DNA of 64,000 nucleotides from Candidatus Iainarchaeum sp. (GCA_026397015.1 JAPLVR010000006.1:128977-192976), one strand, 5' to 3'; positions 36,899-46,978 are shown, counted from the first letter of the stretch. The notes: generated by a model not told the origin, from the letters alone. A program made the numbers and translations.

Positions 36899-37513
36899 TT
36901 AACCCCTCAATTGTTTGTTCAACTCAGCAACTCTCTTTTTGAGCGATTCAGCCCTTTCTTTTTCAACTATTTTTTTTCTTTTTGCCTGATCTAATTCACG
37001 CCGCTTTTCAATCTGCAATCTTCTTTCTCTTGGCTTGACAGAGGACAAATCGCGAAGGGTGGTAAGTGTATACATTGAAATTGGTTCGTATTCGAACCTA
37101 TTGTTAACAACCCCTGTTACCCCAAGTTTTTGCAATTCACCAAGCCTAGCTTCAATTTTTTCATATGCCTTTAAACCATGCTCCCTAACCAAAGATGCCA
37201 TGAGTGAAGTATCTGCTGGACTAATTGTGGCATGCCCTTCAAAAGCAATTATAGTCGGATTAAATACCCTGTTCAAATTTGCTTGATATTTTTTAAGCCT
37301 CTTAAGCCTTGATTTAACGGCGACAGGGGCAGAAACCTTTCTAATAAATCCCTTCACACCACTGCTTCTTTTTTCCATCTCTCTTATCGGCAAATAACCT
37401 TCCGAAATCTCCCGATTAACTTTCTTCCTAAAACTAAATCTTCTTACCACAAAAACACCCCTTACCAGAAGATATTCGGCGCAAGAACAATATAAACTTT
37501 TCCAAATGCCCAC
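36899..37513 (-). CDS. hypothetical Lys/Arg-rich protein
   Basis: Long basic ORF, start uncertain (VVRRFSFRKKVNRE likely true N-terminus). Confidence 0.55.
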   Translation of the reverse strand: MGIWKSLYCSCAEYLLVRGVFVVRRFSFRKKVNREISEGYLPIREMEKRSSGVKGFIRKVSAPVAVKSRLKRLKKYQANLNRVFNPTIIAFEGHATISPADTSLMASLVREHGLKAYEKIEARLGELQKLGVTGVVNNRFEYEPISMYTLTTLRDLSSVKPRERRLQIEKRRELDQAKRKKIVEKERAESLKKRVAELNKQLRG

Positions 37514-37592
37514 ACAATGAGAATTACTACATAACTTGTTTTTGTTTCATTTGTAGAATGATTTAATAAAAACAAACGAAAATATTTGTTTC

Positions 37593-38363
37593 ATGAAAAA
37601 AAGCTTTATCCAGCAGATAGACAAGTTAATACAGGAAAGCGACATACTGCTGGAAATACTTGACTCGCGGTTTCCTGACAAAACGAGAAACGAAAACCTT
37701 GAAAGAAAAATAATTCGAAAAGGGAAGAAACTGATTGTTGTTCTGAATAAGGCCGATTTGCGGAGCAAGGAAGAGCTTGAAAGCGTGAAAAAAGAAGTTA
37801 CGGGGCAAGTAAAGGCAAGGGTTGTTTTCCTCTCAGCAAAGGAAAGGAAAGGAATAAATCTGTTAAAAAAAGAAATCGAAAATGCAAAAGGAAAAAATGG
37901 AAAAGCCATAATCGGCTTGATTGGTTATCCGAATTGCGGAAAAAGCACGCTCATAAATGCGCTCGCTGGAAGCGGAAGGGCACGGGTTGGAGTTTCAAGG
38001 AAAGCGGGTTTCACACGCGGACTGCAAAGAATAAAAATTGATGAGGGCGTTTATTTGATTGATGCACCCGGAATAATCCCAATTGATAAGAAAGACGAAT
38101 TTGATTTGTTCTTGGTAAGCGCAAGGAATCCGAACCAATTGAATGACATGGAAACAATTGCGGTAAAGTTGGTTCAATTTTTGGGAAAGGAAAAAATCGC
38201 CGCAAAATTTGAAATTAAGTTGAGTGAAATTAATGAGGCGGATGAAGAGGAAATCCTTGAGATGATTGCGATAAAAAAAGGGTGGCTCGCAAGCGGCGGA
38301 AAGGGAAACATTGAAAGGGCTTCGAGGGAACTTTTGGAAATATTTCAAAGAAATGAGATTTAA
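37593..38363 (+). CDS. circularly permuted YlqF/YawG-type GTPase
   Basis: G4 VVLNKADL precedes G1 GYPNCGKSTLINAL and G3 DAPGI. Confidence 0.92.
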   Translation: MKKSFIQQIDKLIQESDILLEILDSRFPDKTRNENLERKIIRKGKKLIVVLNKADLRSKEELESVKKEVTGQVKARVVFLSAKERKGINLLKKEIENAKGKNGKAIIGLIGYPNCGKSTLINALAGSGRARVGVSRKAGFTRGLQRIKIDEGVYLIDAPGIIPIDKKDEFDLFLVSARNPNQLNDMETIAVKLVQFLGKEKIAAKFEIKLSEINEADEEEILEMIAIKKGWLASGGKGNIERASRELLEIFQRNEI

Positions 38364-38392
38364 ATATTTAAATAATAAGAATGCCAGCAGAA

Positions 38393-38509
38393 CTACAATT
38401 GCGAAATATTCTCAATTATTTTTTTCAACAAAACCTTTTTTTTAAGGGATTTTTCCTTTGAGAGGCGAAGCTTGAGTTCCTCCAAAATATCCTCATTTGA
38501 CAATTTCAT
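38393..38509 (-). CDS. possible 38-aa small protein
   Basis: MKLSNEDILEELKLRLSKEKSLKKKVLLKKIIENISQL, read by eye; not in ORF track. Confidence 0.35.
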   Translation of the reverse strand: MKLSNEDILEELKLRLSKEKSLKKKVLLKKIIENISQL

Positions 38510-38604
38510 AAAAAATCAATTCCCTAAAAATCAAATCCTTACTAGAAAATTTCTGAAATGAATTGTTTTTAAAGCAACCTCAAAACAAAAAAATGCGCAA
38601 AAAA

Positions 38605-39021
38605 TTAACCCTTAGCAAGCTTGAGCTGCGACTGCGTTCCAAGGATTACGCCCAAATCAACTGAGTGAAGCTTCGCATCGTGCAAAGAAATCATAAAATT
38701 TTTTCCGGCTTTGTGAAAGGCATCCGCGCGGACAAAAAGCCAGCCGTGATTTGGAATCTTCCATGCAATAAAAAACTCTGCGCCCGCCGTTTCAGCCCAG
38801 CCGACTTCTTCGGCCATATTTATGTGAGGGATTGCGAGGTGCTTTCCCTTCCATGCCTTGCATTCAAAGGCAATAATACGCCCTTTTTTTAGGGCGATAA
38901 CATCCGGGCAGGGAAGCGGATTTACCCCTGAACCGGCTACGCGCGTAACGGCAAAACCAGCCCTGAAAAGCTCCTTAATGAGCTCCCTTTCCGCATTTGC
39001 ACCCTTATTGTAGTGAGTCAT
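38605..39021 (-). CDS. hjc: Holliday junction resolvase Hjc
   Basis: KGANAERELIKELFRAGFAVTRVAGSG...CPDVIALKKGRIIAFECKAWKG. Confidence 0.94.
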   Translation of the reverse strand: MTHYNKGANAERELIKELFRAGFAVTRVAGSGVNPLPCPDVIALKKGRIIAFECKAWKGKHLAIPHINMAEEVGWAETAGAEFFIAWKIPNHGWLFVRADAFHKAGKNFMISLHDAKLHSVDLGVILGTQSQLKLAKG

Positions 39022-39089
39022 TTTGCACCGCCAAAAATGGATAAATTTATATACACTTTATTGGGAAGGTCTTTTATACATAGGCAGAA

Positions 39090-39371
39090 TTGTTTGTGTT
39101 TGAAGTGGAAACAATAATAAGTTTGAGAGTTTCAGCGGGCAGAGGAAAATTCTCCATGCGCTGGAACGATGAAAAAAAAGTTTTGTTTATCGAAACTAAA
39201 GGAAAGGCTTTGAAAGGAAAAGCCAATATTGAAATTTTGAAAGAAACAAAAAAATTCTTCAAAACTGAAACGCAGATTGTTTCCGGCGAAAAAAGCAAAA
39301 ATAAAAAATTGAAAATAACGGCTTCCAATGAAGAAGCCATGAACAGGCTTATCACAACTAATTCTGCATAA
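39090..39371 (+). CDS. DUF167 (YggU) family protein
   Basis: LRVSAGRGKFSMRW..KGKALKGKANIEILKETKKFFKTETQIVSGEKSKNKKLKI. Confidence 0.75.
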   Translation: MFVFEVETIISLRVSAGRGKFSMRWNDEKKVLFIETKGKALKGKANIEILKETKKFFKTETQIVSGEKSKNKKLKITASNEEAMNRLITTNSA

Positions 39372-39532
39372 GTAAAAAAATAAAGTGGAAAAATTGCGGC
39401 GCAAATTTTTACAAAATAAAGGTGCTGCAAAATTTCAAAAATAAAAGTACAGTACAAAAATAAAAATCGAAGAAATTCGAAAATAAAAAAAGCATTTTAA
39501 AAAATGCAAAAAAATAAAGGAGATGATTAGCT

Positions 39533-40966
39533 ATGGCTAAAACATATTTAGGAACTGTAAAATACGAAATACAGGCGAACTACGAAGTTAGCGGAGTGGT
39601 TGAAAAGCCTGACATTGTAGGGGCAATATTCGGACAGAGCGAAGGGCTGCTCGGAGAGGACATGGATCTCAAAGAACTGCAGCAGAACGGAAAAATAGGC
39701 CGAATAGAAATAACCGTAAAAAAAGGAAAAGGCACAACACACGGGGAAATAATAATTCCGAGCTCGCTTGACAGGGTAAAGACAAGCATCCTTGCAGCGG
39801 CAATGGAAACCGTTGAAAAGGTTGGGCCGTGCGAAGCGAAAGTAAAGGTCAACAAAATAGTCGACACGCGAAAAGAAAAAAGGGAGATTATAACGGATAG
39901 GGCACAGCAACTCCTCAAACAAATGATGAAATTTGAGGGGGCTGAAAGCGGCGAGCTCGCGGAAACAATCAAGGCGGGAGTCAGAACCGAAAAAGTAATC
40001 AACGTTGATGGAATGGCTGCTGGGCCGGAAGTTGAGGAGAGCGACTCAATAATAGTGGTTGAGGGAAGAGCGGATGTTCTAAAACTTTTGAGTTACGGAA
40101 TAAAAAACGCGGTTGAAATGAACGGAAGCAATATTTCAAAATCACTAATTGATTTGTGCAAATCAAAAACTGTGACTGTTCTTACCGACGGCGACCGTGG
40201 AGGAGAGCTTAACGCGAAAAAACTTTCACAGCTTACGAAAGTGGATTTCGTTGCAAGCGCACCCGACGGAAAAGAAGTCGAAGAACTAACCCAAAAAGAA
40301 ATCCTTCAGGCGCTGAAAAAAAGGAGGCCCGCCGAGGAAATACTCGGAAAAGAATTCAGACCATACAGAGAAACAAGGGAGGGGAGTTATCAAAGGGAAT
40401 ACGAACCAAGATACGGGGAAGAAAGGCGCTATGAAAGGCCGAGAAACCCTTACGGGCACAGAGGTTATGACGGCGGGCATGAAAGGCCTTATGGGAGAGC
40501 GCACGAAAACAGAGGCTATGACAGACCCTTCCATTCAAGAGAAAGAGACAATTTTGGAAGAGGGGCCCCAAGGCACTTCGACCGCAGAGAAAGAAGGCCG
40601 CACTTCGGAGGAGACTTTAGAGGCGGATTCAGGGATCAGTTCTTTGAACCAAGGCCAATGCCCCAATATGAGGCGCCGCAGGAGATTCCCAAGGACATCC
40701 TCGCACTCAAAAAAGACCTTAATTCGCTCAAAGGAAAACTGAAGGCAAGGCTTTTTGATGAAAAGAAAAAGAAAATCAAGGACGTTGCCGTAAAAGAAAT
40801 GCTCGAGGCCCTGAAAAAGACGAAGAAAAAAGTCGACACAATAGTTTTCGACGGAATAATAACTTCGAGAGTAATAGAAGCAGCCGAAGAAAAAGGCGTG
40901 AAAAATATTGTCGGAGTCAGGAAAGCAAACGTGCATTCAAAAACAATAAAGATGTACACGCTGTAA
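39533..40966 (+). CDS. dnaG: archaeal DnaG-like primase with Arg/Gly/Tyr-rich insertion
   Basis: Toprim segment IIVVEGRADVLKLLSYGIKNAVEMNG...TVLTDGDRGGEL; N- and C-terminal archaeal DnaG domains. Confidence 0.95.
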   Translation: MAKTYLGTVKYEIQANYEVSGVVEKPDIVGAIFGQSEGLLGEDMDLKELQQNGKIGRIEITVKKGKGTTHGEIIIPSSLDRVKTSILAAAMETVEKVGPCEAKVKVNKIVDTRKEKREIITDRAQQLLKQMMKFEGAESGELAETIKAGVRTEKVINVDGMAAGPEVEESDSIIVVEGRADVLKLLSYGIKNAVEMNGSNISKSLIDLCKSKTVTVLTDGDRGGELNAKKLSQLTKVDFVASAPDGKEVEELTQKEILQALKKRRPAEEILGKEFRPYRETREGSYQREYEPRYGEERRYERPRNPYGHRGYDGGHERPYGRAHENRGYDRPFHSRERDNFGRGAPRHFDRRERRPHFGGDFRGGFRDQFFEPRPMPQYEAPQEIPKDILALKKDLNSLKGKLKARLFDEKKKKIKDVAVKEMLEALKKTKKKVDTIVFDGIITSRVIEAAEEKGVKNIVGVRKANVHSKTIKMYTL

Positions 40967-41048
40967 AACAGCTACACGGAAAAAGAGCAAAAAAATTAAA
41001 AGCCGAAAACGGAAAAGGAAAGCGATTGCTTTCCTTTTCAAAAAAGAT

Positions 41049-41516
41049 TTACCTCTTTCTTCTTCTGGCGAATCCTGATTCTACCGTTAATTCTTCAATC
41101 GGAATCACTATTGAAGGATTTGCCCACGCAAACAGCCCTAACAACAGAACTATCGCCCAAACAAAGAACTGGCTAATCGGCCCTATTAATGCCGTCCAGA
41201 ATTGCCTCTGCGTCAGCCCGGAATGGTCGCTCAAAACCTGCGCACCACTAAGCTGATACAATGTGTTCCTGCAATCCTGATACCTCAGCTCGGCTGAAAT
41301 GTAATCCGGATTGTTTTCCATCGGCAAATCCCTTACCCCTGAGGTTTCAACGCACGTGCTGAATCCCTTGAGGGCGTTCCAAGAGTCAAACATCACCGCA
41401 CCCGATTTTATGAGCATCAAAACTGATAGCACAATCAGGAAGGCGCCTATGAGCCTTGGCAGCTGGGCATTCTTAGAACCTATTCTCAAAAAAACCATCT
41501 GCCTCAAAACGATCAC
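41049..41516 (-). CDS. hypothetical membrane protein
   Basis: 155-aa ORF with two predicted TM segments. Confidence 0.6.
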   Translation of the reverse strand: MIVLRQMVFLRIGSKNAQLPRLIGAFLIVLSVLMLIKSGAVMFDSWNALKGFSTCVETSGVRDLPMENNPDYISAELRYQDCRNTLYQLSGAQVLSDHSGLTQRQFWTALIGPISQFFVWAIVLLLGLFAWANPSIVIPIEELTVESGFARRRKR

Positions 41517-41722
41517 CTGATTCTAATAAGAAAACCTACTATTTAAATGTTCGTTTCGCCAAAAAATTCCTTGAAATAAGGGTTTCCCATCTGAAGGTTT
41601 AAAAAAACAGCGCAACAGTTTTTATTTTATAAAGCAAATTAATAGCCAATGCCGAGCAAAGCGAGGCATACTTTGTCGAGCGCAGCGAAGACAATGCTCA
41701 AGTGCCAGCTGATTGAGCAGCT

Positions 41723-41794
41723 GGGCCGGTGGTCTAGCGGTATGACATCACCCTTACAAGGTGAGAGTCGACGGTTCGAATCCGTCTCGGCCCA
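41723..41794 (+). tRNA. tRNA-Val(TAC)
   Basis: GGGCCGGTGGTCTAGCGGTATGACA TCACC CTTACAA GGTGA ..GACGGTTCGAATCCGTC TCGGCCC A. Confidence 0.96.
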
Positions 41795-41843
41795 TTTTTC
41801 ATAATAAGCATTTTAACTATTTTTTGAAACGCGGCGAAAAAAA

Positions 41844-42524
41844 ATGAAAAAACTCGTTTATGTGATGCCTCACAAATCCGGCATTTTGTATCTTAACTTC
41901 GGGGCGGAATGCCTGAATAATTGCAGGTTCTGCATAAAGAGGTTCGAAAATTTTTACGGAAATGCTCTGGAAACGAATTATTCTCCAAAATTGATAATTG
42001 AAATAAAAGAGGAATTAAAAAAAATTAAAATTGCCAATAAAAAAACCAAAGAAATCGTTTTTTGCGGAATCGGCGAACCTTTTCTGCACTATGAAACCTT
42101 AATAGAAATTGCGAAATTTTGCAGAAAATTGTTTGGCGAAGGGATCCAAATAAGGGCAGACACCGCGGGCCTTTGGTGGGGCGCAAACAAAAACCTTTCA
42201 TTTCTCGATTACATAACAGGATTGAGCGTCAGCCTGAATGCCGAATCGGAAGAAAAATACGAACAAATGTGCCAGCCGAAAATTCAAAACGCTTACGGCA
42301 TTCTGATGGATTTCCTAACGACATTGTCAAAAGAAAAAAAGAAAAGAAAAAAGTTTCCGAAAATAAGGCTGACAATAGTTGATACCTCGGACAAAAAATC
42401 AATGCCTGAAAGAAAAAAAGGCGACCGAGCAGGGGATTGCCCTGTTCCAAATTTTGAAAAGTGCGAAAAAATTGCCGAAAACCTCGGATTTCCACTGGAA
42501 GTAAGAAAATTATTTAAAAAATAG
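41844..42524 (+). CDS. radical SAM protein
   Basis: CLNNCRFCIKRF (CxxxCxxC), GIGEPFLHYETL. Confidence 0.83.
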   Translation: MKKLVYVMPHKSGILYLNFGAECLNNCRFCIKRFENFYGNALETNYSPKLIIEIKEELKKIKIANKKTKEIVFCGIGEPFLHYETLIEIAKFCRKLFGEGIQIRADTAGLWWGANKNLSFLDYITGLSVSLNAESEEKYEQMCQPKIQNAYGILMDFLTTLSKEKKKRKKFPKIRLTIVDTSDKKSMPERKKGDRAGDCPVPNFEKCEKIAENLGFPLEVRKLFKK

Positions 42525-42612
42525 CAAAGAAATTATTTAAAAAATCCGATTAAGAGCGAAATCTAATCGAAGCGCTTTTATATATCTTTAATATAATCTA
42601 TGTGTCTTTGCC

Positions 42613-44406
42613 ATGAAACTTTGCACAAACAATACAGCCGGGAAACTGATTGCACTGCTTTTATTTATTGTACTCGCGGCGCCGGTTTTTGCGGCGGATA
42701 CCGCGAGCAATTTCTACCCAACCACCATCGGAAATCTTACCGCAAATGTAAGGGTATATGGCTGGGGAATGGTAAGCGGTTTGAAAGACGGGCAGGAAAC
42801 CACAGTGCAGGTGCTTACTTTCCAAGAATCGCCGCTGCAAAGCATGGAATTAATCAGGGAAGCACTTTACATAAACGGAAAAGTCATTCTGCCAAAAAGA
42901 ATAACCGACGAATTCGGGAACAACTACGCAAAATTCACAATAACTGAAAATGGGGATTTTAATTATGAACTGATTGCAAAAATAAATGTATCATCATTGA
43001 TTTACAAATTGGAGGACTTTAATTTAAGCGACGCCCCTCAAATCCCGGAAAATGAAAAAATTTACATAGCACCAAGCCAAAAAATTGAGAGCGATTCGAG
43101 CGAGATAAAAACGCTCGTAAAAAACAAGCTGCTTGAAAAAGGATTCATTGAAACACTGAACAAAACGGTTTCATGGGTGAATGATTATGTGCAGTACGCC
43201 GAGGGAAAAGACTTTCAGGAGTATTACGTTCTGCAAAAATCCGCAATTGAAACCCTGCGCAACAAAAAAGGAGTCTGCGATGAATTCGCAAACCTGGGCG
43301 CGGCAATGCTGAGGGCAAAAGGAATTCCCACGAAAATAATAATAGGCATAACTTTCGACGGAAAAGAATGGGGAAACCACGCGTGGATAGAGGTAAAAAA
43401 TAACAAGGACGAATGGATACCATCGGATCCGACTTTCAGGGAAGCGGGTTTTGTGGATGCAACGCATATAAAGATGGGTTCATACAGCGACGTTACCCTT
43501 TCGCTTGCAAAGGCATTTTACCCGGCGAATTCAAACATTTTCTTCTACACCCAAACAATCCCGGAAGTGCGAATCCTTGACAAAAAATATTTTGACGCAG
43601 TCAATGTTGAAATAGAAAATGCAGAACTAAAAGAAAAAAGATGGAACAACATTAAAGTAAGGGTAACAAATAAGACAAACGGCGAAATTATTGCACCTGT
43701 TTCCATGCCGGAAAAGTTTTCAAGCCTTTATGTCAGGGAAACCAGCAAAGTCGTTTTTCTTAATCCGAATGAAACAAAAGAAGTTGATTTTCTGATATAC
43801 CCTGACATAATCTTAAACAATCAAGTTGCAACAGCAAAACTGAGAATAAACAGCCTCTCAGAACCAATTGAAAAGGACTTTACAATTGTTTCATCACTCC
43901 CGTTGGAAAACGGCGAAGTAAAAGTAAATGATTTAACGCCGATAATTTCCGGAAATGATTTGAAAGTTAATATTGAGATTGCCAATTATTTTACAAAATA
44001 CTCTTATGTGAATGTAACTATTTACGATGGCGATTCAAACCTTTCCTCGAAAGAAAGCGTTCTGCCATTCATTTTATCCGACAACAATAGGACGCCCGCC
44101 GTTCAAAACATAATAAAGGAAATAAAATCATTCAAAGAACAAGCATACAGCATAAAAGTTGAAACGCCAACTGAAATATACCTTCAATCGGTTTATCCGG
44201 TGAAAACAAACAGCGTTTCTCCAAACGAAAAAGACAAAAATGAGAGCGGAGGCGAAAACGCGATAATCCAGCACATAACGCCGCAAAAGGAAGAAACACT
44301 CATTGAATACCTTACAGGACACCCTGCGATTCCCCTGGGAATAATTCTGTTCGGAATACTTTCCGCGCTGCTAATAGTAGTTGGAAGAAACAAAAGATAC
44401 ATATAG
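42613..44406 (+). CDS. secreted/membrane transglutaminase-like protein
   Basis: Signal-like N-terminus; GVCDEFANLGAAMLRAKGIPTKIIIG, NHAWIEV, WIPSDPTF (Cys-His-Asp triad context); C-terminal TM. Confidence 0.88.
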   Translation: MKLCTNNTAGKLIALLLFIVLAAPVFAADTASNFYPTTIGNLTANVRVYGWGMVSGLKDGQETTVQVLTFQESPLQSMELIREALYINGKVILPKRITDEFGNNYAKFTITENGDFNYELIAKINVSSLIYKLEDFNLSDAPQIPENEKIYIAPSQKIESDSSEIKTLVKNKLLEKGFIETLNKTVSWVNDYVQYAEGKDFQEYYVLQKSAIETLRNKKGVCDEFANLGAAMLRAKGIPTKIIIGITFDGKEWGNHAWIEVKNNKDEWIPSDPTFREAGFVDATHIKMGSYSDVTLSLAKAFYPANSNIFFYTQTIPEVRILDKKYFDAVNVEIENAELKEKRWNNIKVRVTNKTNGEIIAPVSMPEKFSSLYVRETSKVVFLNPNETKEVDFLIYPDIILNNQVATAKLRINSLSEPIEKDFTIVSSLPLENGEVKVNDLTPIISGNDLKVNIEIANYFTKYSYVNVTIYDGDSNLSSKESVLPFILSDNNRTPAVQNIIKEIKSFKEQAYSIKVETPTEIYLQSVYPVKTNSVSPNEKDKNESGGENAIIQHITPQKEETLIEYLTGHPAIPLGIILFGILSALLIVVGRNKRYI

Positions 44407-44440
44407 CCTTTTAAACAATAACAACAAAAATTATTTTTAT

Positions 44441-44617
44441 GCGACCGTAGTCTAACGGTTATGATTCAACCTTGCCAACGGCCTTTTTAGAAAAAAGGCC
44501 GGCGAAAAAAACTGGCGAAAATGCTTCGCACCAGCAGTCTTTATGAAAAAGATCAACAAAAAAATTAGAAAAAAGAGCAACCAGGTTGAGGCCCGGGTCC
44601 AATTCCCGGCGGTCGCA
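44441..44617 (+). tRNA. tRNA-Gly(GCC) with about 105-nt intron
   Basis: GCGACCGTAGTCTAACGGTTATGATT CAACC TTGCCA [intron 44478-44582] A GGTTG ..CCGGGTCCAATTCCCGG CGGTCGC A. Confidence 0.92.
44478..44525. repeat. dispersed palindromic element copy inside tRNA-Gly(GCC) intron
   Basis: CGGCCTTTTTAGAAAAAAGGCCGGCGAAAAAA identical over 32 nt to reverse complement of 21982-22013. Confidence 0.8.
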
Positions 44618-44641
44618 TTACTCAAAAAAATTGGTGGTTAA

Positions 44642-44785
44642 ATGCAGAAAAAATTTGTCAAAATCTGCTCGAAGTGCAGAAGCGAAAACATAAAGCAAAG
44701 ACTTCCGCAAATCACGAATTCTTGGATATGCAACAACTGCGGAAACACAAATTTTAGCCCAATTGAAATAAAGAAAGGAAAATAA
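44642..44785 (+). CDS. 47-aa zinc-ribbon small protein
   Basis: MQKKFVKICSKCRSENIKQRLPQITNSWICNNCGNTNFSPIEIKKGK; two CxxC; not in ORF track. Confidence 0.65.
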   Translation: MQKKFVKICSKCRSENIKQRLPQITNSWICNNCGNTNFSPIEIKKGK

Positions 44786-44801
44786 GTGAAAAAGTGATTG
44801 A

Positions 44802-45458
44802 ATGAGAACAAAAATAGCATTAATTTTCGGGCTTGTCCTGCTTTCATTCGCCATCGCAATTTATTCATACCAATTCATGCCGGACCAAATGGCTTCCCAC
44901 TGGGGAATAAGCGGCGAGGCGAACGGCTATTCGGACAAAATGTTCGCGACATTTTCAATCCCTGTGCTTATCGCTGTTTTTACGGCGATTTTTTTGCTTC
45001 TGCCAAAAATCGACCCCATGAAGGAGAACATAAAAAAATTCTATTCTTATTATGAAAAATTTGTAATTGTTTTTATCGGGTTCATGCTTTTTTTGCAAAT
45101 AATGATGCTGCTGTGGAATGCCGGCATGAAAATAAGCTTTAATTTAATCCTTCCGATTGCGATGGGCGCGCTATTTTACTTTTTGGGAATTCTGCTCGAA
45201 AAGGCGAAAAGAAACTGGACTATAGGGATAAGGACTCCGTGGACGATGAGCAGCGAAAAAGTTTGGAACAAGACGCACAAGCTGGCGGGAAAGGTGTTTC
45301 GCGCAGCCGGAATAATTTCCATAATCGGAGTGCTAATTCCGGTATATTCATTCCTTTTCGTAATATTTCCCGTAATGCTGGCTGCGACATATCTGATAAT
45401 TTATTCATGTTTGGAATACAAGAAGGAACCGAAAGGGAAACGCAGAACTAAACGATAG
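44802..45458 (+). CDS. SdpI/DUF1648-like membrane protein
   Basis: SYQFMPDQMASHWGISGEANGYSDKMFATFSIP; NWTIGIRTPWTMSSEKVWNKTHKLAGKVF. Confidence 0.88.
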   Translation: MRTKIALIFGLVLLSFAIAIYSYQFMPDQMASHWGISGEANGYSDKMFATFSIPVLIAVFTAIFLLLPKIDPMKENIKKFYSYYEKFVIVFIGFMLFLQIMMLLWNAGMKISFNLILPIAMGALFYFLGILLEKAKRNWTIGIRTPWTMSSEKVWNKTHKLAGKVFRAAGIISIIGVLIPVYSFLFVIFPVMLAATYLIIYSCLEYKKEPKGKRRTKR

Positions 45459-45987
45459 ATATCTGAATTTTTTTGTTTACATCAAAAGATCCCGGAACGT
45501 CCAAGGAAGCTGCGAGTTCCCACCTTATCGGACCGGGAGACTGGGAAAATGGCTGAAGGGCTTTCAAAACATTTATGACGCCGTTTTGTGGCACATTTCC
45601 CTGATTAAGCGCGGGAGCGCTAATTTCAAACGAATACTCTGAAAAACCCGAATATTCCTTTTCTCCGTCAAGAACAGCCTTGAACTCATAAACAACAACA
45701 TCCTTGATATCGTATTCCATTGAATACCTTCCCTGATTTCTGGAGGACTGTGAATTTATTCCAAAATCACGAGGCCCCATCGGGTCGAGTCCACTGCCGG
45801 CTCTTCTGTCTGTAACGGTCCTGACGACCTGCTGTTTTTGCGTTCCAGAAAGGGCCACTCTCAACTCGCGGGCCTTTTTCGGGGAATTCAATGTCAACAA
45901 AAGCTTTCCCGTTATCAATTCGCCGGAAGAATAATTCTGCTTCGGAAGTTGAATTTCAATTTTTCCTTCGCCAAACCCAAAAACCAT
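45448..45987 (-). CDS. arrestin/Spo0M-like beta-sandwich protein
   Basis: GKIEIQLPKQNYSSGELITGKLLLTLNSPKKARELRVALSGTQKQ. Confidence 0.65.
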   Translation of the reverse strand: MVFGFGEGKIEIQLPKQNYSSGELITGKLLLTLNSPKKARELRVALSGTQKQQVVRTVTDRRAGSGLDPMGPRDFGINSQSSRNQGRYSMEYDIKDVVVYEFKAVLDGEKEYSGFSEYSFEISAPALNQGNVPQNGVINVLKALQPFSQSPGPIRWELAASLDVPGSFDVNKKIQISIV

Positions 45988-46015
45988 CAAATTCCCCCTA
46001 AAAAAATAAATTTTG

Positions 46016-46978
46016 TTACCTGCTTCTTTTTTTTCCAAAATTTTTTGCCTTTCCAGCTTTTTTCCTAACGCGCCCGCGCCCAAGTTTTTTCGGGTAAAGG
46101 ACCCTCCATGCAAGGATCCTCTTTATCCTAGTTGAAGAATCGTGATGCTTTACAACCTGCAAATAAATTTTTGAGATTGCAAACCAGTAGCCCACAATGA
46201 AAACAGAAACGCCGAAAGCGGCTCCAATGTGCCTCGCCAACTCAAGGTCAGCACTAAGCGAAGAACCCAAAATCGCGTGAAGCCCGAAAAAAAGCAAAAT
46301 TATATTTGCAACGGCGCCCGCGAAAAATGAAGTGATCGCGCAAAGCACGAATAAGAACAGCAGCACGAACACGAGCGCAATAAAAATTTCTTTTTCCCTT
46401 TGATGGGTGAGGCGCCACGACTCGAGAATTGCATCTTTAATTTTTATCCCTTTATTAATCAAAATAAGCGTCGGAAAAAGCAGCCTAATGGAACTATACA
46501 AGACGCACAAAAAGTAAATAATTGAAAGGAAAATAAGAGAATACGCGAGAAGCTCCGACCGCACAACTGAGGCGGCGTAATTCGTAAGCAAAATCCCCAT
46601 TAGGGAAAGAAGCTGAATAACCCTGTATCGCTTTTCAAGATTCCAAACAAGAAGATACCAAAGCTCTAAAATTTGAAGAAAAAAAACATCAACGATTTTG
46701 AAAACCGAAATTTTTATTGATTGAAAGCCGGAGTTTTTAAGCGAAACCCTGATTAGGCAAACCATTCCCGCAAAGACAAGTGCCTGTGCAACGTAATAAA
46801 TGTCGCTGAAAATCGCTTCGGCTTCATAAGAGAAATAAAACTGCCCCCAAAAAATTTCGACCATTCTTTCAAGGACGAAAATAAGCAGGAACATTATGAA
46901 AAAGAAAAGCAGGTACATTTTCGCTTTTCCATGGAGAACCCACTTGTATGTGGATTCAATAACCGCCTCGTAATCCAT
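46016..46978 (-). CDS. hypothetical polytopic membrane protein
   Basis: 320 aa, multiple TM segments. Confidence 0.65.
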   Translation of the reverse strand: MDYEAVIESTYKWVLHGKAKMYLLFFFIMFLLIFVLERMVEIFWGQFYFSYEAEAIFSDIYYVAQALVFAGMVCLIRVSLKNSGFQSIKISVFKIVDVFFLQILELWYLLVWNLEKRYRVIQLLSLMGILLTNYAASVVRSELLAYSLIFLSIIYFLCVLYSSIRLLFPTLILINKGIKIKDAILESWRLTHQREKEIFIALVFVLLFLFVLCAITSFFAGAVANIILLFFGLHAILGSSLSADLELARHIGAAFGVSVFIVGYWFAISKIYLQVVKHHDSSTRIKRILAWRVLYPKKLGRGRVRKKAGKAKNFGKKRSR

